Shown here in pieces: positions 1 through 8,488 of a DNA stretch of 64,000 bases. Under the pieces are notes generated by a model. The model saw only the letters and a program-made list of their open reading frames with translations. It ran no database searches and was not told the DNA's origin. Position numbers and translations under genes: made by a program. How positions within the stretch are numbered: position 1 is the first letter of the stretch; each line of letters opens with the position of its first letter. Where the stretch lies: assembly GCA_003671025.1 (NCBI GenBank), contig QWPW01000018.1, forward strand, positions 1 to 64,000, read 5' to 3'. Origin of the DNA: Planctomycetota bacterium. GTDB lineage: Bacteria; Planctomycetota; Phycisphaerae; Phycisphaerales; SM1A02.

Positions 1-87
1 GTAAAGGACCTGCGGATGATGCGCGCGAGTGAGTGCCTACAAAGTCTACTTGCAATGCGCATTGGAGTGCGTTCGGTGCGCGCGCCA

Positions 88-1356
88 CTACTGCTTCGAT
101 GCACTGCTGCTCGCGGCGGCGCTTCCTGCGACGAAGCCCGAGGCCCACGCCCATTGAAAGTTGAAGCCGCCGATGCGTCCGTCGACGTCGAGTATTTCGC
201 CCGCGAGATGGAGGCCTTGAGTGATGCGCGATTCCATGGTGTCGAGTTTGACCTCGGACAACGGGACGCCTCCCATCGTGACTTCGGCGTAGGTGAATCC
301 GCGATCGCCTTCGACGCACAGTGGCATTGCGCATGCGGCGCGTGTGAGTGCGCGTCGGTCGGCGCGTGTCACTTGACGCAGACTCTGCGCGGGATCAACG
401 CCCGCATGAAGACACAACGCGCGTGCTAAACGCTCGGGCAGAAACTCGCGCAAGAATGCGAGCGCGTTCACCGCGCGACTCGCGACCATCGCTGCGTCAA
501 GCGTTTCCTCGCGGTGCTGCGGAATGAAGTTCACGACGAGGTGCGCTTGTGGGTCATCAAGAAGCGCGTCGCGCCAGTAGCGACTCATGTCCAGTGGACA
601 GGGGCCAGAGAGACCGAAGTGCGTGCACAGCAGTGAGTCGGTGAACTCCTTGAGAATCTTCCCGCTGCCGCTGTGCAACACCAGCGTCGCATCAAGCGTC
701 AATCCCGAAAGCGCGCGCAGTGGATGGGCCGCGGGAAGAATCAGCGGAACGAGCGCAGGGAAAATGCGCTCGCTCACGCTGTGTCCGAGCGCACGTGCGA
801 ACTCGTATCCCGCGCCGTCGGAGCCAGATTTAGGCAGACTCTTGCCGCCGGTGGCGAGGATGAGTTTCTTCGCGCGCATTGATCCCCACTCGTCGCCCGT
901 CGCGATGAATGAGCCATCGACGTGGGTCACGCGATGCACTCGGCGCGGGTGAACGATCTCCACGCGCGCATCGTGCGCCGCCGCGAGCAACGCGTTCAAG
1001 ATGGTGCGCGCGTCGTCGGTGGTGGGAAAAAGTTTCCCTGTCTCTTCGCGTTTGAGTTCGACTCCGTACTGCGCGAAGAAGGCGATGGTGTGCGCGACCT
1101 CAAATTTACGGAGGACATTTTTGATCGCATGCGGCGTCGATCCCGCGTACGCCTTCTCATCGACGGCGTGATGAGTGACATTGCATCGACCTCCGCCCGC
1201 GACGAGAATCTTCGCGCCGATGGTGCGCGCGCCATCGAGCACGATGACGCGCGCTCCGCCACGAGCCGCATGAATTGCGGCGAACAGTCCCGCCGCGCCC
1301 GCGCCGATGACCAGCGTGTCGCACTCGTCAATCGTCGCGTGCGCGTGTGCACTCAT
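88..1356 (-). CDS. HI0933/BaiN-type FAD-dependent oxidoreductase
   Basis: A 422-residue flavoprotein of the HI0933/YhiN/BaiN family, whose members bind FAD through a Rossmann fold. An FAD-binding glycine motif GAGAAG is at residues 18-23, the family motif AGGGRCNVT at about 53-61, a second ATGGKSLP motif mid-protein, and a C-terminal GGFNFQWAWASG stretch that normally closes the FAD site. Length matches the family (about 400-430). It has no signal peptide, so it is cytoplasmic. Its start overlaps the stop of the upstream M14 peptidase by 4 bp, so it is probably the last gene of the operon that starts near 8 kb. The substrate is unknown; bile-acid reduction is known for one BaiN member only and should not be transferred here. 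Confidence 0.9.
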   Translation of the reverse strand: MSAHAHATIDECDTLVIGAGAAGLFAAIHAARGGARVIVLDGARTIGAKILVAGGGRCNVTHHAVDEKAYAGSTPHAIKNVLRKFEVAHTIAFFAQYGVELKREETGKLFPTTDDARTILNALLAAAHDARVEIVHPRRVHRVTHVDGSFIATGDEWGSMRAKKLILATGGKSLPKSGSDGAGYEFARALGHSVSERIFPALVPLILPAAHPLRALSGLTLDATLVLHSGSGKILKEFTDSLLCTHFGLSGPCPLDMSRYWRDALLDDPQAHLVVNFIPQHREETLDAAMVASRAVNALAFLREFLPERLARALCLHAGVDPAQSLRQVTRADRRALTRAACAMPLCVEGDRGFTYAEVTMGGVPLSEVKLDTMESRITQGLHLAGEILDVDGRIGGFNFQWAWASGFVAGSAAASSSASKQ

Positions 1357-3188
1357 GGCTGCGGCGATGACGGTGTTGCTGGCGTTGGCGTTTCATTCGC
1401 AGATACGGTCGCGCGCAAGATCACGCTCGAAGCGAGATCCGTCGCTTTTTCGGCAGCGAAACGCACGGCGATGGCATCGCCTTCGTTGCCTTGTGCGATG
1501 AAGCGCACGAACACCGAGCCGCGTGAAGGCACGCCCGACTCAAGCGTGACCGTTGTTGGCGTTTCGTGATCGGGATCGAACGCGCGATCGAAGCGATTGC
1601 GCGCGACTCCCGACACGAGAATCTTGGCGCTTGCTGCCGGCGTGAGTGTCACGCGATCAGGAAGTCCCACCTTCGCTTGTGCCGCGCGCACAGTGCGCGT
1701 TGGAATGAGCGCGTCGTTACGAATCTCTAGAGTGACTTCATAGAGGCCACCATCAAGCGCCTTCACCACCGTCGGTCCAAAAGACACGCGCGGCATTTCC
1801 GCTGCATGAAACAAGGTAAATGCGGCGTTGCGATGACACTCTTCTTCGAGCATGAACGATGGCGGAATGCGCGACGACCATTTGGTGTTGCCACCGACGA
1901 GCACCGCGCCGAGCGTTGGATGTTGTCGCTCGACTAATGGCGAACGCGTTTGACCGAAGAGCATGCGCTTGCGCCAGAGTTCGCTCTGCGCGGCATTGGG
2001 CGTCGTGCCATCTTGCATGATGCGTTTGTCGGTCCACAGTTCGTTGGTGAAACTCACGATGCCCAACGTTTCCGCAAGCCAGTTCACGAAGCCGCCATGC
2101 ACGGGATAAAGATCGGAGTGAATGACCATCGATCGATAGCCGGGAAGCATCTGCGCGCCGACATCGGCGATCGCGTCGTACACCGCGCGGTCGCCCACAT
2201 ACGCGTCTTCGCGCGTGGGCGTGCCTGGTCCACGCAGAATCATTCCGCCTGCATTGTGATAGGCCTGACCCGCGGCGATGTTGGGCTTGGTGAGCACGAA
2301 CTTGCCGACGGCTTCAGTCTCGGGGTAAGAAAACGGCCAATCGCCCGCGCCGTTTTGCACATGATCTGGTTGCCAACCCGCGGGCCAGTTGCGATTCATG
2401 TCGTAGCCGCCGGGGCCATCTTCATTGACCGAGCCGTCGCCGTCGTTGTCGAGTCCTTCGGAACCCGCGATGGACCAATCGCCGCGACGAATGCTGCCGT
2501 CGGCGCGCGGTTGCGCTGGGACCGATTCCATCTCGTTGGGATCAAGTTCGCTGCGGCGATGGGTGCCGTTGGGATCGCGTCGCCACATCAAACCAATTGA
2601 TCCGTCGCCGTCGAGATCATCGGGTCCATCTTCGTCGCACGCGCCATCACGATCGTCATCGGTCGGCTGCATGCCCGTGCGCGAAGTGCTGGAGTTGTTC
2701 TGTTGCGCAAACCACGTGGCGCGTCCATCGGGATTGACGCAGGGCACGAAGTAAAACGCGCATCGATCAACCAAGGAGGTGATGGCATCGATCTTGCCGT
2801 ATTGCTCGACGAGATACCACACGGTGTAGAGCACGGTCTCGGATGCTTGAATCTCGTTGCCGTGAATGTTGCCGTCGATGTACATCGCGGGTTTGTCGCT
2901 GTCGCTGCCCGTTTTGGGGTTGTTGAGCAACAACGCGAACATGACTCGTCCTTGCGAGCTGTGACCGAGCTCGACATAGGTGAGTAGTTGCGGATGTGCG
3001 GCCGCGAGCTCTTTACTCTGCGCAACCAGCGCATCGAAATCGCGGAAGTGATCGAAGCGCAATGTGCTCTTGGCATCGACGCGATCTTGCGCGAGCGTTG
3101 CGTGCGTCATCGCCAGTGATGGGGCCAACATGATTGCGCAACGAAGTAATGCGCACGCGCCGATGTTGAATGAGGACGAGTATTTCAT
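1353..3188 (-). CDS. Secreted M14-family zinc carboxypeptidase (intact active site)
   Basis: A 611-residue secreted peptidase. It begins with a signal peptide (about residues 1-33, ending near ATLAQ). The M14 zinc motif HxxE is present as HGNE at residues 109-112; the substrate-binding NR pair is in DMNRNWP; a third zinc histidine candidate is in GQAYHNAGG; and the catalytic glutamate is E383 in FTNELW. Two Asp/Gly-rich segments resembling calcium loops (DDDRDGACDEDGPDD, and one just before the DMNRNW motif) interrupt the domain. The C-terminal 150 residues look like a beta-sandwich. It overlaps its neighbours by 4 bp on both sides. The upstream gene is a paralogue sharing the same layout but not the catalytic residues. 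The M14 assignment is firm; the peptide substrate is unknown. Confidence 0.9.
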   Translation of the reverse strand: MKYSSSFNIGACALLRCAIMLAPSLAMTHATLAQDRVDAKSTLRFDHFRDFDALVAQSKELAAAHPQLLTYVELGHSSQGRVMFALLLNNPKTGSDSDKPAMYIDGNIHGNEIQASETVLYTVWYLVEQYGKIDAITSLVDRCAFYFVPCVNPDGRATWFAQQNNSSTSRTGMQPTDDDRDGACDEDGPDDLDGDGSIGLMWRRDPNGTHRRSELDPNEMESVPAQPRADGSIRRGDWSIAGSEGLDNDGDGSVNEDGPGGYDMNRNWPAGWQPDHVQNGAGDWPFSYPETEAVGKFVLTKPNIAAGQAYHNAGGMILRGPGTPTREDAYVGDRAVYDAIADVGAQMLPGYRSMVIHSDLYPVHGGFVNWLAETLGIVSFTNELWTDKRIMQDGTTPNAAQSELWRKRMLFGQTRSPLVERQHPTLGAVLVGGNTKWSSRIPPSFMLEEECHRNAAFTLFHAAEMPRVSFGPTVVKALDGGLYEVTLEIRNDALIPTRTVRAAQAKVGLPDRVTLTPAASAKILVSGVARNRFDRAFDPDHETPTTVTLESGVPSRGSVFVRFIAQGNEGDAIAVRFAAEKATDLASSVILRATVSANETPTPATPSSPQP

Positions 3189-4963
3189 CGCGAAGTCTCC
3201 TGCGAAAGTTGCGTGCTGCGCGTGATGGTGTCAAACGTTGGGCCAGAGACCGCGATGTCGAGTGCTCCGGTTGCGGGCATGCGCACGAGCCATGAGTACT
3301 CTTGCGACGCGCCCGGCGCGAGGCGTTCGATCTTGTTCACGGGTCGACCCGAGAGCACATCGCTCGGTGCAATAGCGGCGTTGGTTTCGTGATTGATTAG
3401 TCGCACCACCATTGGTGGGATCACTGAAGTGGTACGTCCCATCTCGGTGGTGGTGGCCATCGAGCCGATGTTGGTGACGCGCAGTTGCACCTTCGCCAAT
3501 CCGTTGGCAAGCGCGGTGATGCGCGGTTCACTCACTTCGATCGCGGGAGCTTTGGCGCACAGCGCGATGATGAACTTGGCAGTCGTGTCACTGAGCACGT
3601 TCGCTTGCGCCCATGTCGGAGAAACCCGAAAAAACGGCGCAAAACCGCCTATTTCGACGTCGCCCCAAATCGCGTGCTTGTGTGGCGCCCAGGGAATGAA
3701 TCCTTCGGAGCCGTAGAGTTTGTCGGAGACTTCGAGCCACGCAGCTTGCTCCGCGTCGCCAGTTTCCTTGGCCGGAGTCGGTGCGGGCGCGCCCTCTACG
3801 GCGACTGCTTCAACTTTGGGAACTTCGGGACGCGACCATCCGTTAGCGGCAACCGCAGCGATGCCGCGATGATCAGCAAGCCACAACACCAACGAACCCG
3901 CGAGGTCCCTCGTCTCCGACTTCTCCAACTTGGTCGAGTCCTTCCACAACTTCGCGAAGTCGCGATAGACCGCGTGATCTTCGGCGAGATAGACCATCGG
4001 CGTGCGACCGGTCGAGTCCTTGTCTTTGGTGTCGGGGAAATTCACCAACGTGTCGTGACGACCGAAGACCACCGCACTCACGATGTCGGGATGATCGCGC
4101 ACGAAACGCGCGATGCCCATCGATTCCGGTTCGCTCAGTGGGTACGGGCCGGCATCGATGGCGAACTCGGCCCATCGATGAGGAAAGTTGCGATCGAGAT
4201 CGGTTCCACCAATCGCATCTTCGCCGAGCTTTCCATCAAGGTCGTGGTCGATCGCTTCGATGGTGACTTCATGGGTGGCGCGTTCGCCTTTGTCTTTATT
4301 GGCGACGCGCAGGATGCGCGGATCGACTGCATCAATGAGATGGGTTGCCGTTTCGCCCGCGGGCGCAACGCGGCGCATGGTGACGCACTGACCCTCGCCG
4401 GTGAAGTCAAATGGTGGATCTTCGTCGAGCGCTCCATCGCGATCGTCGTCGACCTGTCGTGCGTTGGTGGCGCGCGGAGTTCCCTGCGCGATCGCCCACG
4501 CGCGCGCATCGGGATTTGCCTCGGGAATCGCGTAAATACGCATGGAATCAAGCAGCGCGGGATGATCACGCAGCACTTGAGAGACCGCGGCGCACACTTG
4601 TTCCGTCGACGCGAGATTCACGCCGTCCATGCCACCAACCAAGAGCAGCGCGGGAAGCTTCTTGCTGAAATCTTGATTGCCCAAGATGAGTGCGCCGATG
4701 GCACGACCTTCGCGCGAGACTGCGATGGGTGCGATTGATGAACGTCCAATCGCACCATTGGCGAGGTTGAGCAATCGATCACTCGCGGTGTCTGGTGAGG
4801 GATATCCCCGTGGTGCAAGCGGGCCTGGTCCAACAACCGTGGGTGCAGCTGTTGGAGTCGGCGTCGTCGCGGGCGGATCTGCAAGCAGCGAGCTACTGAG
4901 TGAGAGCGTCGATGCGAGCAACACCAACGAGCGATGTTGCGGCGCTTGATTCAATGTGGTCAT
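3185..4963 (-). CDS. Secreted M14 carboxypeptidase-like protein, catalytic residues lost
   Basis: About 592 residues from the ATG at 4963, which opens directly on a signal peptide (MTTLNQAPQHRSLVLLAS...LLADPP); an in-frame ATG at 5035 would add 24 residues and bury it. It is a paralogue of the downstream M14 peptidase: both share the DDDRDGA.DEDxP insert, the D(L/M)xRN(F/W)P motif and a WLAxxxGI..xxxxxxW segment. Aligned by eye, HGNE is replaced by DGVN (D113, N116), so both zinc ligands are gone, and the catalytic Glu is replaced by Asn (N374 in AANGW). The third zinc His is also not at its expected position. It is probably a non-catalytic binding or partner protein. Stop and start overlap the active paralogue by 4 bp, suggesting co-translation. 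Confidence 0.82.
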   Translation of the reverse strand: MTTLNQAPQHRSLVLLASTLSLSSSLLADPPATTPTPTAAPTVVGPGPLAPRGYPSPDTASDRLLNLANGAIGRSSIAPIAVSREGRAIGALILGNQDFSKKLPALLLVGGMDGVNLASTEQVCAAVSQVLRDHPALLDSMRIYAIPEANPDARAWAIAQGTPRATNARQVDDDRDGALDEDPPFDFTGEGQCVTMRRVAPAGETATHLIDAVDPRILRVANKDKGERATHEVTIEAIDHDLDGKLGEDAIGGTDLDRNFPHRWAEFAIDAGPYPLSEPESMGIARFVRDHPDIVSAVVFGRHDTLVNFPDTKDKDSTGRTPMVYLAEDHAVYRDFAKLWKDSTKLEKSETRDLAGSLVLWLADHRGIAAVAANGWSRPEVPKVEAVAVEGAPAPTPAKETGDAEQAAWLEVSDKLYGSEGFIPWAPHKHAIWGDVEIGGFAPFFRVSPTWAQANVLSDTTAKFIIALCAKAPAIEVSEPRITALANGLAKVQLRVTNIGSMATTTEMGRTTSVIPPMVVRLINHETNAAIAPSDVLSGRPVNKIERLAPGASQEYSWLVRMPATGALDIAVSGPTFDTITRSTQLSQETSR

Positions 4964-5080
4964 GGTGATCGTGCGGAGGCTGCGCGCGAAGAGATCGATG
5001 GAGACGTCGAGCATGCGCCGAGCATAACGCAGCATGCGTGTCGGAAGGTACGGCGCAGCACGCGCGTCTGTTAGTGCAGC

Positions 5081-5971
5081 TCAGAGTTCGCGATCGACGG
5101 TCGCGCCCTCGAGCATGTAGAGGCCGACGAGCCAATTCTCCACGAGGTAGGGCTCGACCCTGAACACGCCGCTCACTGCGCCAAAGTTGAGCGTGTGTTT
5201 CTTCCAACCCTTCATCGATATGCCGAGCTTCACTTCCACCGCGTCGTAGGGCGTTGGCGGAACTCCGATGCAACAGCCGTCCCATTGATTGAGCATGACC
5301 AGACACTCACTCGCGGTGGGGGCGATGAGCGGAAAGGCCAAATACCCCGAGATTCGCACGTGTTTTCCCGAAAGGAACGCGATGCGCGCGGGAAGTTTTT
5401 TCTCGGCCAAGCGTGGCATGTATGTCTCTTGCGCGCTCGAAAGAAACTCCCAAGTGATTTCGTAAGGGGTCTCTTTGCTGCCTTCGCCGGTGATGGTCCA
5501 CGCGTCATCGATGGAGATGCTTCCATCGGCGAGACGGACGAATTTGCTGGGAATGACTTGCGCTTGTGCAATCTCAGGAATCACTGGCGTGAACTCACCA
5601 GGCGTGTTGCTGGTGGCCTCAATTGTGTTGTCGCTCGTCGACGCAGCAGGGGTGGTGGTGTCGATCGCAACGGCCGTAGGTTCAGCGATTGCGACTACAG
5701 GCGTCACGGGCTCTGGTGCTGTTTCGATTGCCGGCGCGACGTCGATCGTCGCGGTGGTCGCCGTCGCGTGATCGGCGTTGGTGCTTGGTTTCGCCGCAGA
5801 ATCCTGAGTGTTCGCAGGTGACGTCGTGTCTTGAACGAGCGAGTCTCCGCCTAGCGCGTCGTCAATCATCGCATCTTGCGAGAGCGTCGACGCCGACTCA
5901 TGCGTTGGTTGCATCAACACAATCAAGCCGCCCAAGAGCAGCAACGCGACGATGGTCCAAACGATTTTCAT
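5081..5971 (-). CDS. Membrane-anchored DUF3299-like protein
   Basis: A 296-residue protein with one N-terminal membrane segment (MKIVWTIVALLLLGGLIVLM), then about 140 residues of Ala/Thr/Pro/Val-rich linker, then a C-terminal domain (about 165-296) exported to the periplasm. The domain has the DUF3299 style: a strand GKHVRISGYLAFPL, then a loop with two cysteines (C233, C234) in DGCCIGVPPTPYDAVEV, matching the family's CIHVPPPPPNQ-type loop except that the usual His is Gly. DUF3299 proteins often sit beside a LolD-like ATPase and FtsX-like permease, sometimes in zinc-linked operons such as Vibrio Zrg (from memory, not checked). Here it lies 35 bp downstream of just such a permease. Role inferred: extracytoplasmic partner of the transporter. 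Confidence 0.65.
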   Translation of the reverse strand: MKIVWTIVALLLLGGLIVLMQPTHESASTLSQDAMIDDALGGDSLVQDTTSPANTQDSAAKPSTNADHATATTATIDVAPAIETAPEPVTPVVAIAEPTAVAIDTTTPAASTSDNTIEATSNTPGEFTPVIPEIAQAQVIPSKFVRLADGSISIDDAWTITGEGSKETPYEITWEFLSSAQETYMPRLAEKKLPARIAFLSGKHVRISGYLAFPLIAPTASECLVMLNQWDGCCIGVPPTPYDAVEVKLGISMKGWKKHTLNFGAVSGVFRVEPYLVENWLVGLYMLEGATVDREL

Positions 5972-6006
5972 GATGCAACTCCATCAACCAATGAATCGAA
6001 TTCCTA

Positions 6007-7287
6007 TTAACCGAGTGGACGCAGATTCCGCGCGACCGAAGTGCGGTAGGCCAAGATTGAAGGCACGAGACCCGCGAGTGCGGCCAACACTGTGGTTGCC
6101 ATTGCTACAAAAACAGCAGAGCGCGCATCAAGCACAGGCACGATCACGAGACCATGCGCCACGCGCATCCACTGCGTCGCAAACGCGAGCACCATGAGCG
6201 CGACGAGCACGCCGCTCGCAGAACCTGCCAATCCGATCATCGTGCTTTCGGTGAGCACCAACCAGAAGATGCGCGCACGAGTCGCGCCCAACACGCGCAG
6301 AATCGCCACTTGACGGCGGCGCTCCGACATCGAGTTCACCATCGACAAGAGAATCGCGACTGCCGAGGAAACCACGGTCGCGCCCGCGATGGCGATGAAC
6401 AGCACGTCGATGCTGGCGACGATGTCAAACAGTCGTTGCACTTCGTTGGCGGGCAACGCGACTGTGAGCGAGCCATCGCGACGCAGCCGATCGTATTGCG
6501 CGACGAGAACGGGTGACGCGCTCATGTTGTCGCGCGAAGGAACGCGCATGAGCACGCCGGTGACGACACGATCCGCCGCGGTGAGATCCTTCACAGTGAC
6601 ATGACGCGTCGTGCCCTCGCGCTCGTAACGATCGTGTGCGTGAAGCAGCCAACTCGATTCGAGATCGGTGAAACACGCGCGATCATGCGGCGCGCCAGTT
6701 GCTTCCAAGATGCCTACGACAGTGAATTCGTATTCGCGATGTTCATGCGCGTGCTCGTCAACACCTTCGCGTGATTTGCCCGATCCATGGGTGAGCACGA
6801 GTTTGGCGCCGAGACGAATTCCGGTTTCGCGCGCGACCGCACTTCCGAGCACGATTTCAAAGTTCGCGGCGAACGGCTTGCCTTCTGCGAAGACCCACGG
6901 TTCGCCTGCCACCGGTTGGAACTTGGCGAAGAAATCAGCGTTGGTTGCGACCACGGGAAAGCTGCGATAGCTGTCGCCGATTGCGGTGGGCACAAACATC
7001 GACCAAGGAAACGAATCGCGCAGCTCGTTGAGTTTCGCTTCGTCGATGGGAGCCTTGGGCGGGTTCGCGTAAAAAATTCCGTTGAGCACCGAGACCAACG
7101 GGCTTCCATCTTTGGAGACCAAGAGATGTGCGTTGCCGGTTCCGCGCGTGAAGGCGCGTTCGCCCGCTTCACGCAACGAGAGAATCGCCAAGAGCAATCC
7201 CGCACTCACGGCCACCAGCACGATCACCACGATGGTGGAGAAGAGGCGCAGGCGCAACGAGCGAAGCACGATGAGGAGATCGCTCAT
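6007..7287 (-). CDS. FtsX/MacB-type ABC transporter permease with His-rich loop
   Basis: A 426-residue permease of the type VII (MacB/LolC/FtsX) fold: one N-terminal membrane helix (about 12-38), a large extracytoplasmic domain (about 40-280), then three C-terminal helices. The hallmark sequence MSERRRQVAILRVLGATR lies between helices 2 and 3. The extracytoplasmic domain carries EHAHEHREYEF (H179, H181, H183), followed by VVGILEATGAPHDRACFTD and LLHAHDRYE, a His-rich patch that could bind a transition metal. Such transporters usually move lipids, lipoproteins or peptides, or act as mechanotransmitters. It overlaps the ATPase gene by 4 bp and is followed by the DUF3299-like gene, so the three probably form one complex. 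A metal-related role is an inference. Confidence 0.87.
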   Translation of the reverse strand: MSDLLIVLRSLRLRLFSTIVVIVLVAVSAGLLLAILSLREAGERAFTRGTGNAHLLVSKDGSPLVSVLNGIFYANPPKAPIDEAKLNELRDSFPWSMFVPTAIGDSYRSFPVVATNADFFAKFQPVAGEPWVFAEGKPFAANFEIVLGSAVARETGIRLGAKLVLTHGSGKSREGVDEHAHEHREYEFTVVGILEATGAPHDRACFTDLESSWLLHAHDRYEREGTTRHVTVKDLTAADRVVTGVLMRVPSRDNMSASPVLVAQYDRLRRDGSLTVALPANEVQRLFDIVASIDVLFIAIAGATVVSSAVAILLSMVNSMSERRRQVAILRVLGATRARIFWLVLTESTMIGLAGSASGVLVALMVLAFATQWMRVAHGLVIVPVLDARSAVFVAMATTVLAALAGLVPSILAYRTSVARNLRPLG

Positions 7288-8009
7288 GATGTTGCTCCGC
7301 TCATGGCTGCGCTTGAGGCGTGCAGCGCATCAAGTCGCTCGCGTCGCGCGAAGTGCGCTTCAAGCGAAGGATCATGTGAAACCACCAGCAGCGCGGCGCC
7401 TTGCTCGCGACAAGCATCACGCAGGATGCGCACCGCGATGACCGCGTTGTCAGGATCAAGCGATGCCGTCGGTTCATCCGCGAGGACGAGCGTGGGGCGA
7501 CAGGCCAATGCGCGCGCGATGGCGACGCGTTGTTGTTGTCCCACTGAGAGTTCTTCGGCGCGCGCGTCGAGTCGTTCGATGCCCAGCGAGCGCAGCAGCG
7601 CATCGGCACGCGCGTGCCATTCTTGTTTGGGCATGTCGCTCATCAACATTGCGACCAACACATTTTCGCGCGCACTGAAGCCTTGCAACAAGTTGAATGT
7701 TTGAAAGACCATTCCCACGGAACGCCCGCGAAAGTGATCGCGTGCCGCGCCGCGCAGTGCGTGCATGTCTTGTCCGCCTACGGTGATGGATCCTGCGCCG
7801 GGATCGATCAGACCTGCGATCAATTGCAACAACGTGCTCTTGCCGCAGCCGGATTTACCCATGAGCAGCATTTCTTCGCCGCGCGCAAGTTGCAGCGCGT
7901 TGAGTCGCAGTTCGAAGCCCGTTCCGTAGCGAAACGTGAGCTCGCGAATGTTCAGTGCTAACGGGGTGCTGCTGCCTGTGCCACTGGAATTGTCCGACGC
8001 GTTAGCCAT
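7284..8009 (-). CDS. LolD/MacB-type ABC transporter ATPase
   Basis: A 241-residue nucleotide-binding subunit: Walker A GKSGCGKS at residues 51-58, Q-loop MVFQTFNLLQGFSARENV, signature LSVGQQQR near 154-161, Walker B LVLADEPTASLD shortly after, and the switch His in LLVVSHDPSLEAHF. These are the features of the LolD/MacB/FtsE subfamily. It pairs with the FtsX-type permease directly downstream (4 bp overlap, ATGA). No Shine-Dalgarno sequence is evident before its ATG. A 40-codon reading frame ends 8 bp inside this gene and could couple its translation. Energises the adjacent permease; substrate unknown. Confidence 0.9.
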   Translation of the reverse strand: MANASDNSSGTGSSTPLALNIRELTFRYGTGFELRLNALQLARGEEMLLMGKSGCGKSTLLQLIAGLIDPGAGSITVGGQDMHALRGAARDHFRGRSVGMVFQTFNLLQGFSARENVLVAMLMSDMPKQEWHARADALLRSLGIERLDARAEELSVGQQQRVAIARALACRPTLVLADEPTASLDPDNAVIAVRILRDACREQGAALLVVSHDPSLEAHFARRERLDALHASSAAMSGATS

Positions 8010-8124
8010 GAGGGGGAAACTCTAACTCATCTCTGAACTCGCCGTCCTTGATGGCGTACCCGTCGACGCGGATGCACACTTGGGGCGCATCGTCCGCAGA
8101 AACAACGAGGGATGTTTGAGCCAT
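8002..8124 (-). CDS. Possible 40-residue small protein upstream of the ABC ATPase
   Basis: Reading the minus strand from ATG at 8124 gives a 40-residue peptide starting MAQTSLVVSADDAPQ, continuing VCIRVDGYAIKDGEF and ending LEFPPHG, with the stop TAA overlapping the ATPase start by 8 bp (ATGGCTAA). The composition is protein-like and the overlap would allow translational coupling of an ATPase gene that lacks its own ribosome binding site. Against it: no Shine-Dalgarno sequence before its ATG, and its start codon shares the palindrome CCATGG with the start of a plus-strand gene, so both are unlikely to be expressed from conventional promoters. No family recognised. Confidence 0.3.
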   Translation of the reverse strand: MAQTSLVVSADDAPQVCIRVDGYAIKDGEFRDELEFPPHG

Positions 8125-8446
8125 GGACAACGACGAACTCAGTGGAGCGAGAGAACGAGGGGATCAGTTTCAGGATGAGTCATACCTCGAGCCTTCGAAC
8201 ACCGAGAAAAGGAATGCCTCGGAGCGGGCACGCAACGCGCGTCGCATGTTCGAACCGATGGTGCATCTCGCGCCGTTTGGTGCAGCAAGCATCTCGCTGC
8301 TGCTGAAACTCTTGGTCGACCGCACGCGCAGTCAAGCATGGAGCGTGCATCGCCAGCGGGCGCATGCACGCGCGCTCATCGAGCTGTCCACTGATCACTA
8401 CTACAGCGACGAAGAGTTGGCGATCTTGGTGGCGTTCGTGCATTGA
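8123..8446 (+). CDS. Hypothetical protein, 107 residues
   Basis: A small acidic-then-basic protein with no family I recognise. GAGGGA about ten bases before the ATG is a plausible ribosome binding site. The first 40 residues are polar and charged (MDNDELSGARERGDQ...), followed by a short hydrophobic stretch (PFGAASISLLLKLLVD), an Arg/His-rich helix, and a tidy ending YYSDEELAILVAFVH. No signal peptide. It sits between the divergent ABC operon and a lipoprotein gene on the same strand 42 bp downstream. The reading frame is the only convincing one here, but it is short and could be spurious. Confidence 0.45.
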   Translation: MDNDELSGARERGDQFQDESYLEPSNTEKRNASERARNARRMFEPMVHLAPFGAASISLLLKLLVDRTRSQAWSVHRQRAHARALIELSTDHYYSDEELAILVAFVH

Positions 8447-8488
8447 ACGCTCGTTGCAGGCATCTCACGCACGGCATATCTTCGCGTC

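Noticed and set aside
3485-4738. 417-codon open frame on the plus strand opposite the M14-like gene
   Set aside because: Antisense shadow of a real gene in GC-rich DNA; Arg/His-rich composition with no recognisable domain.
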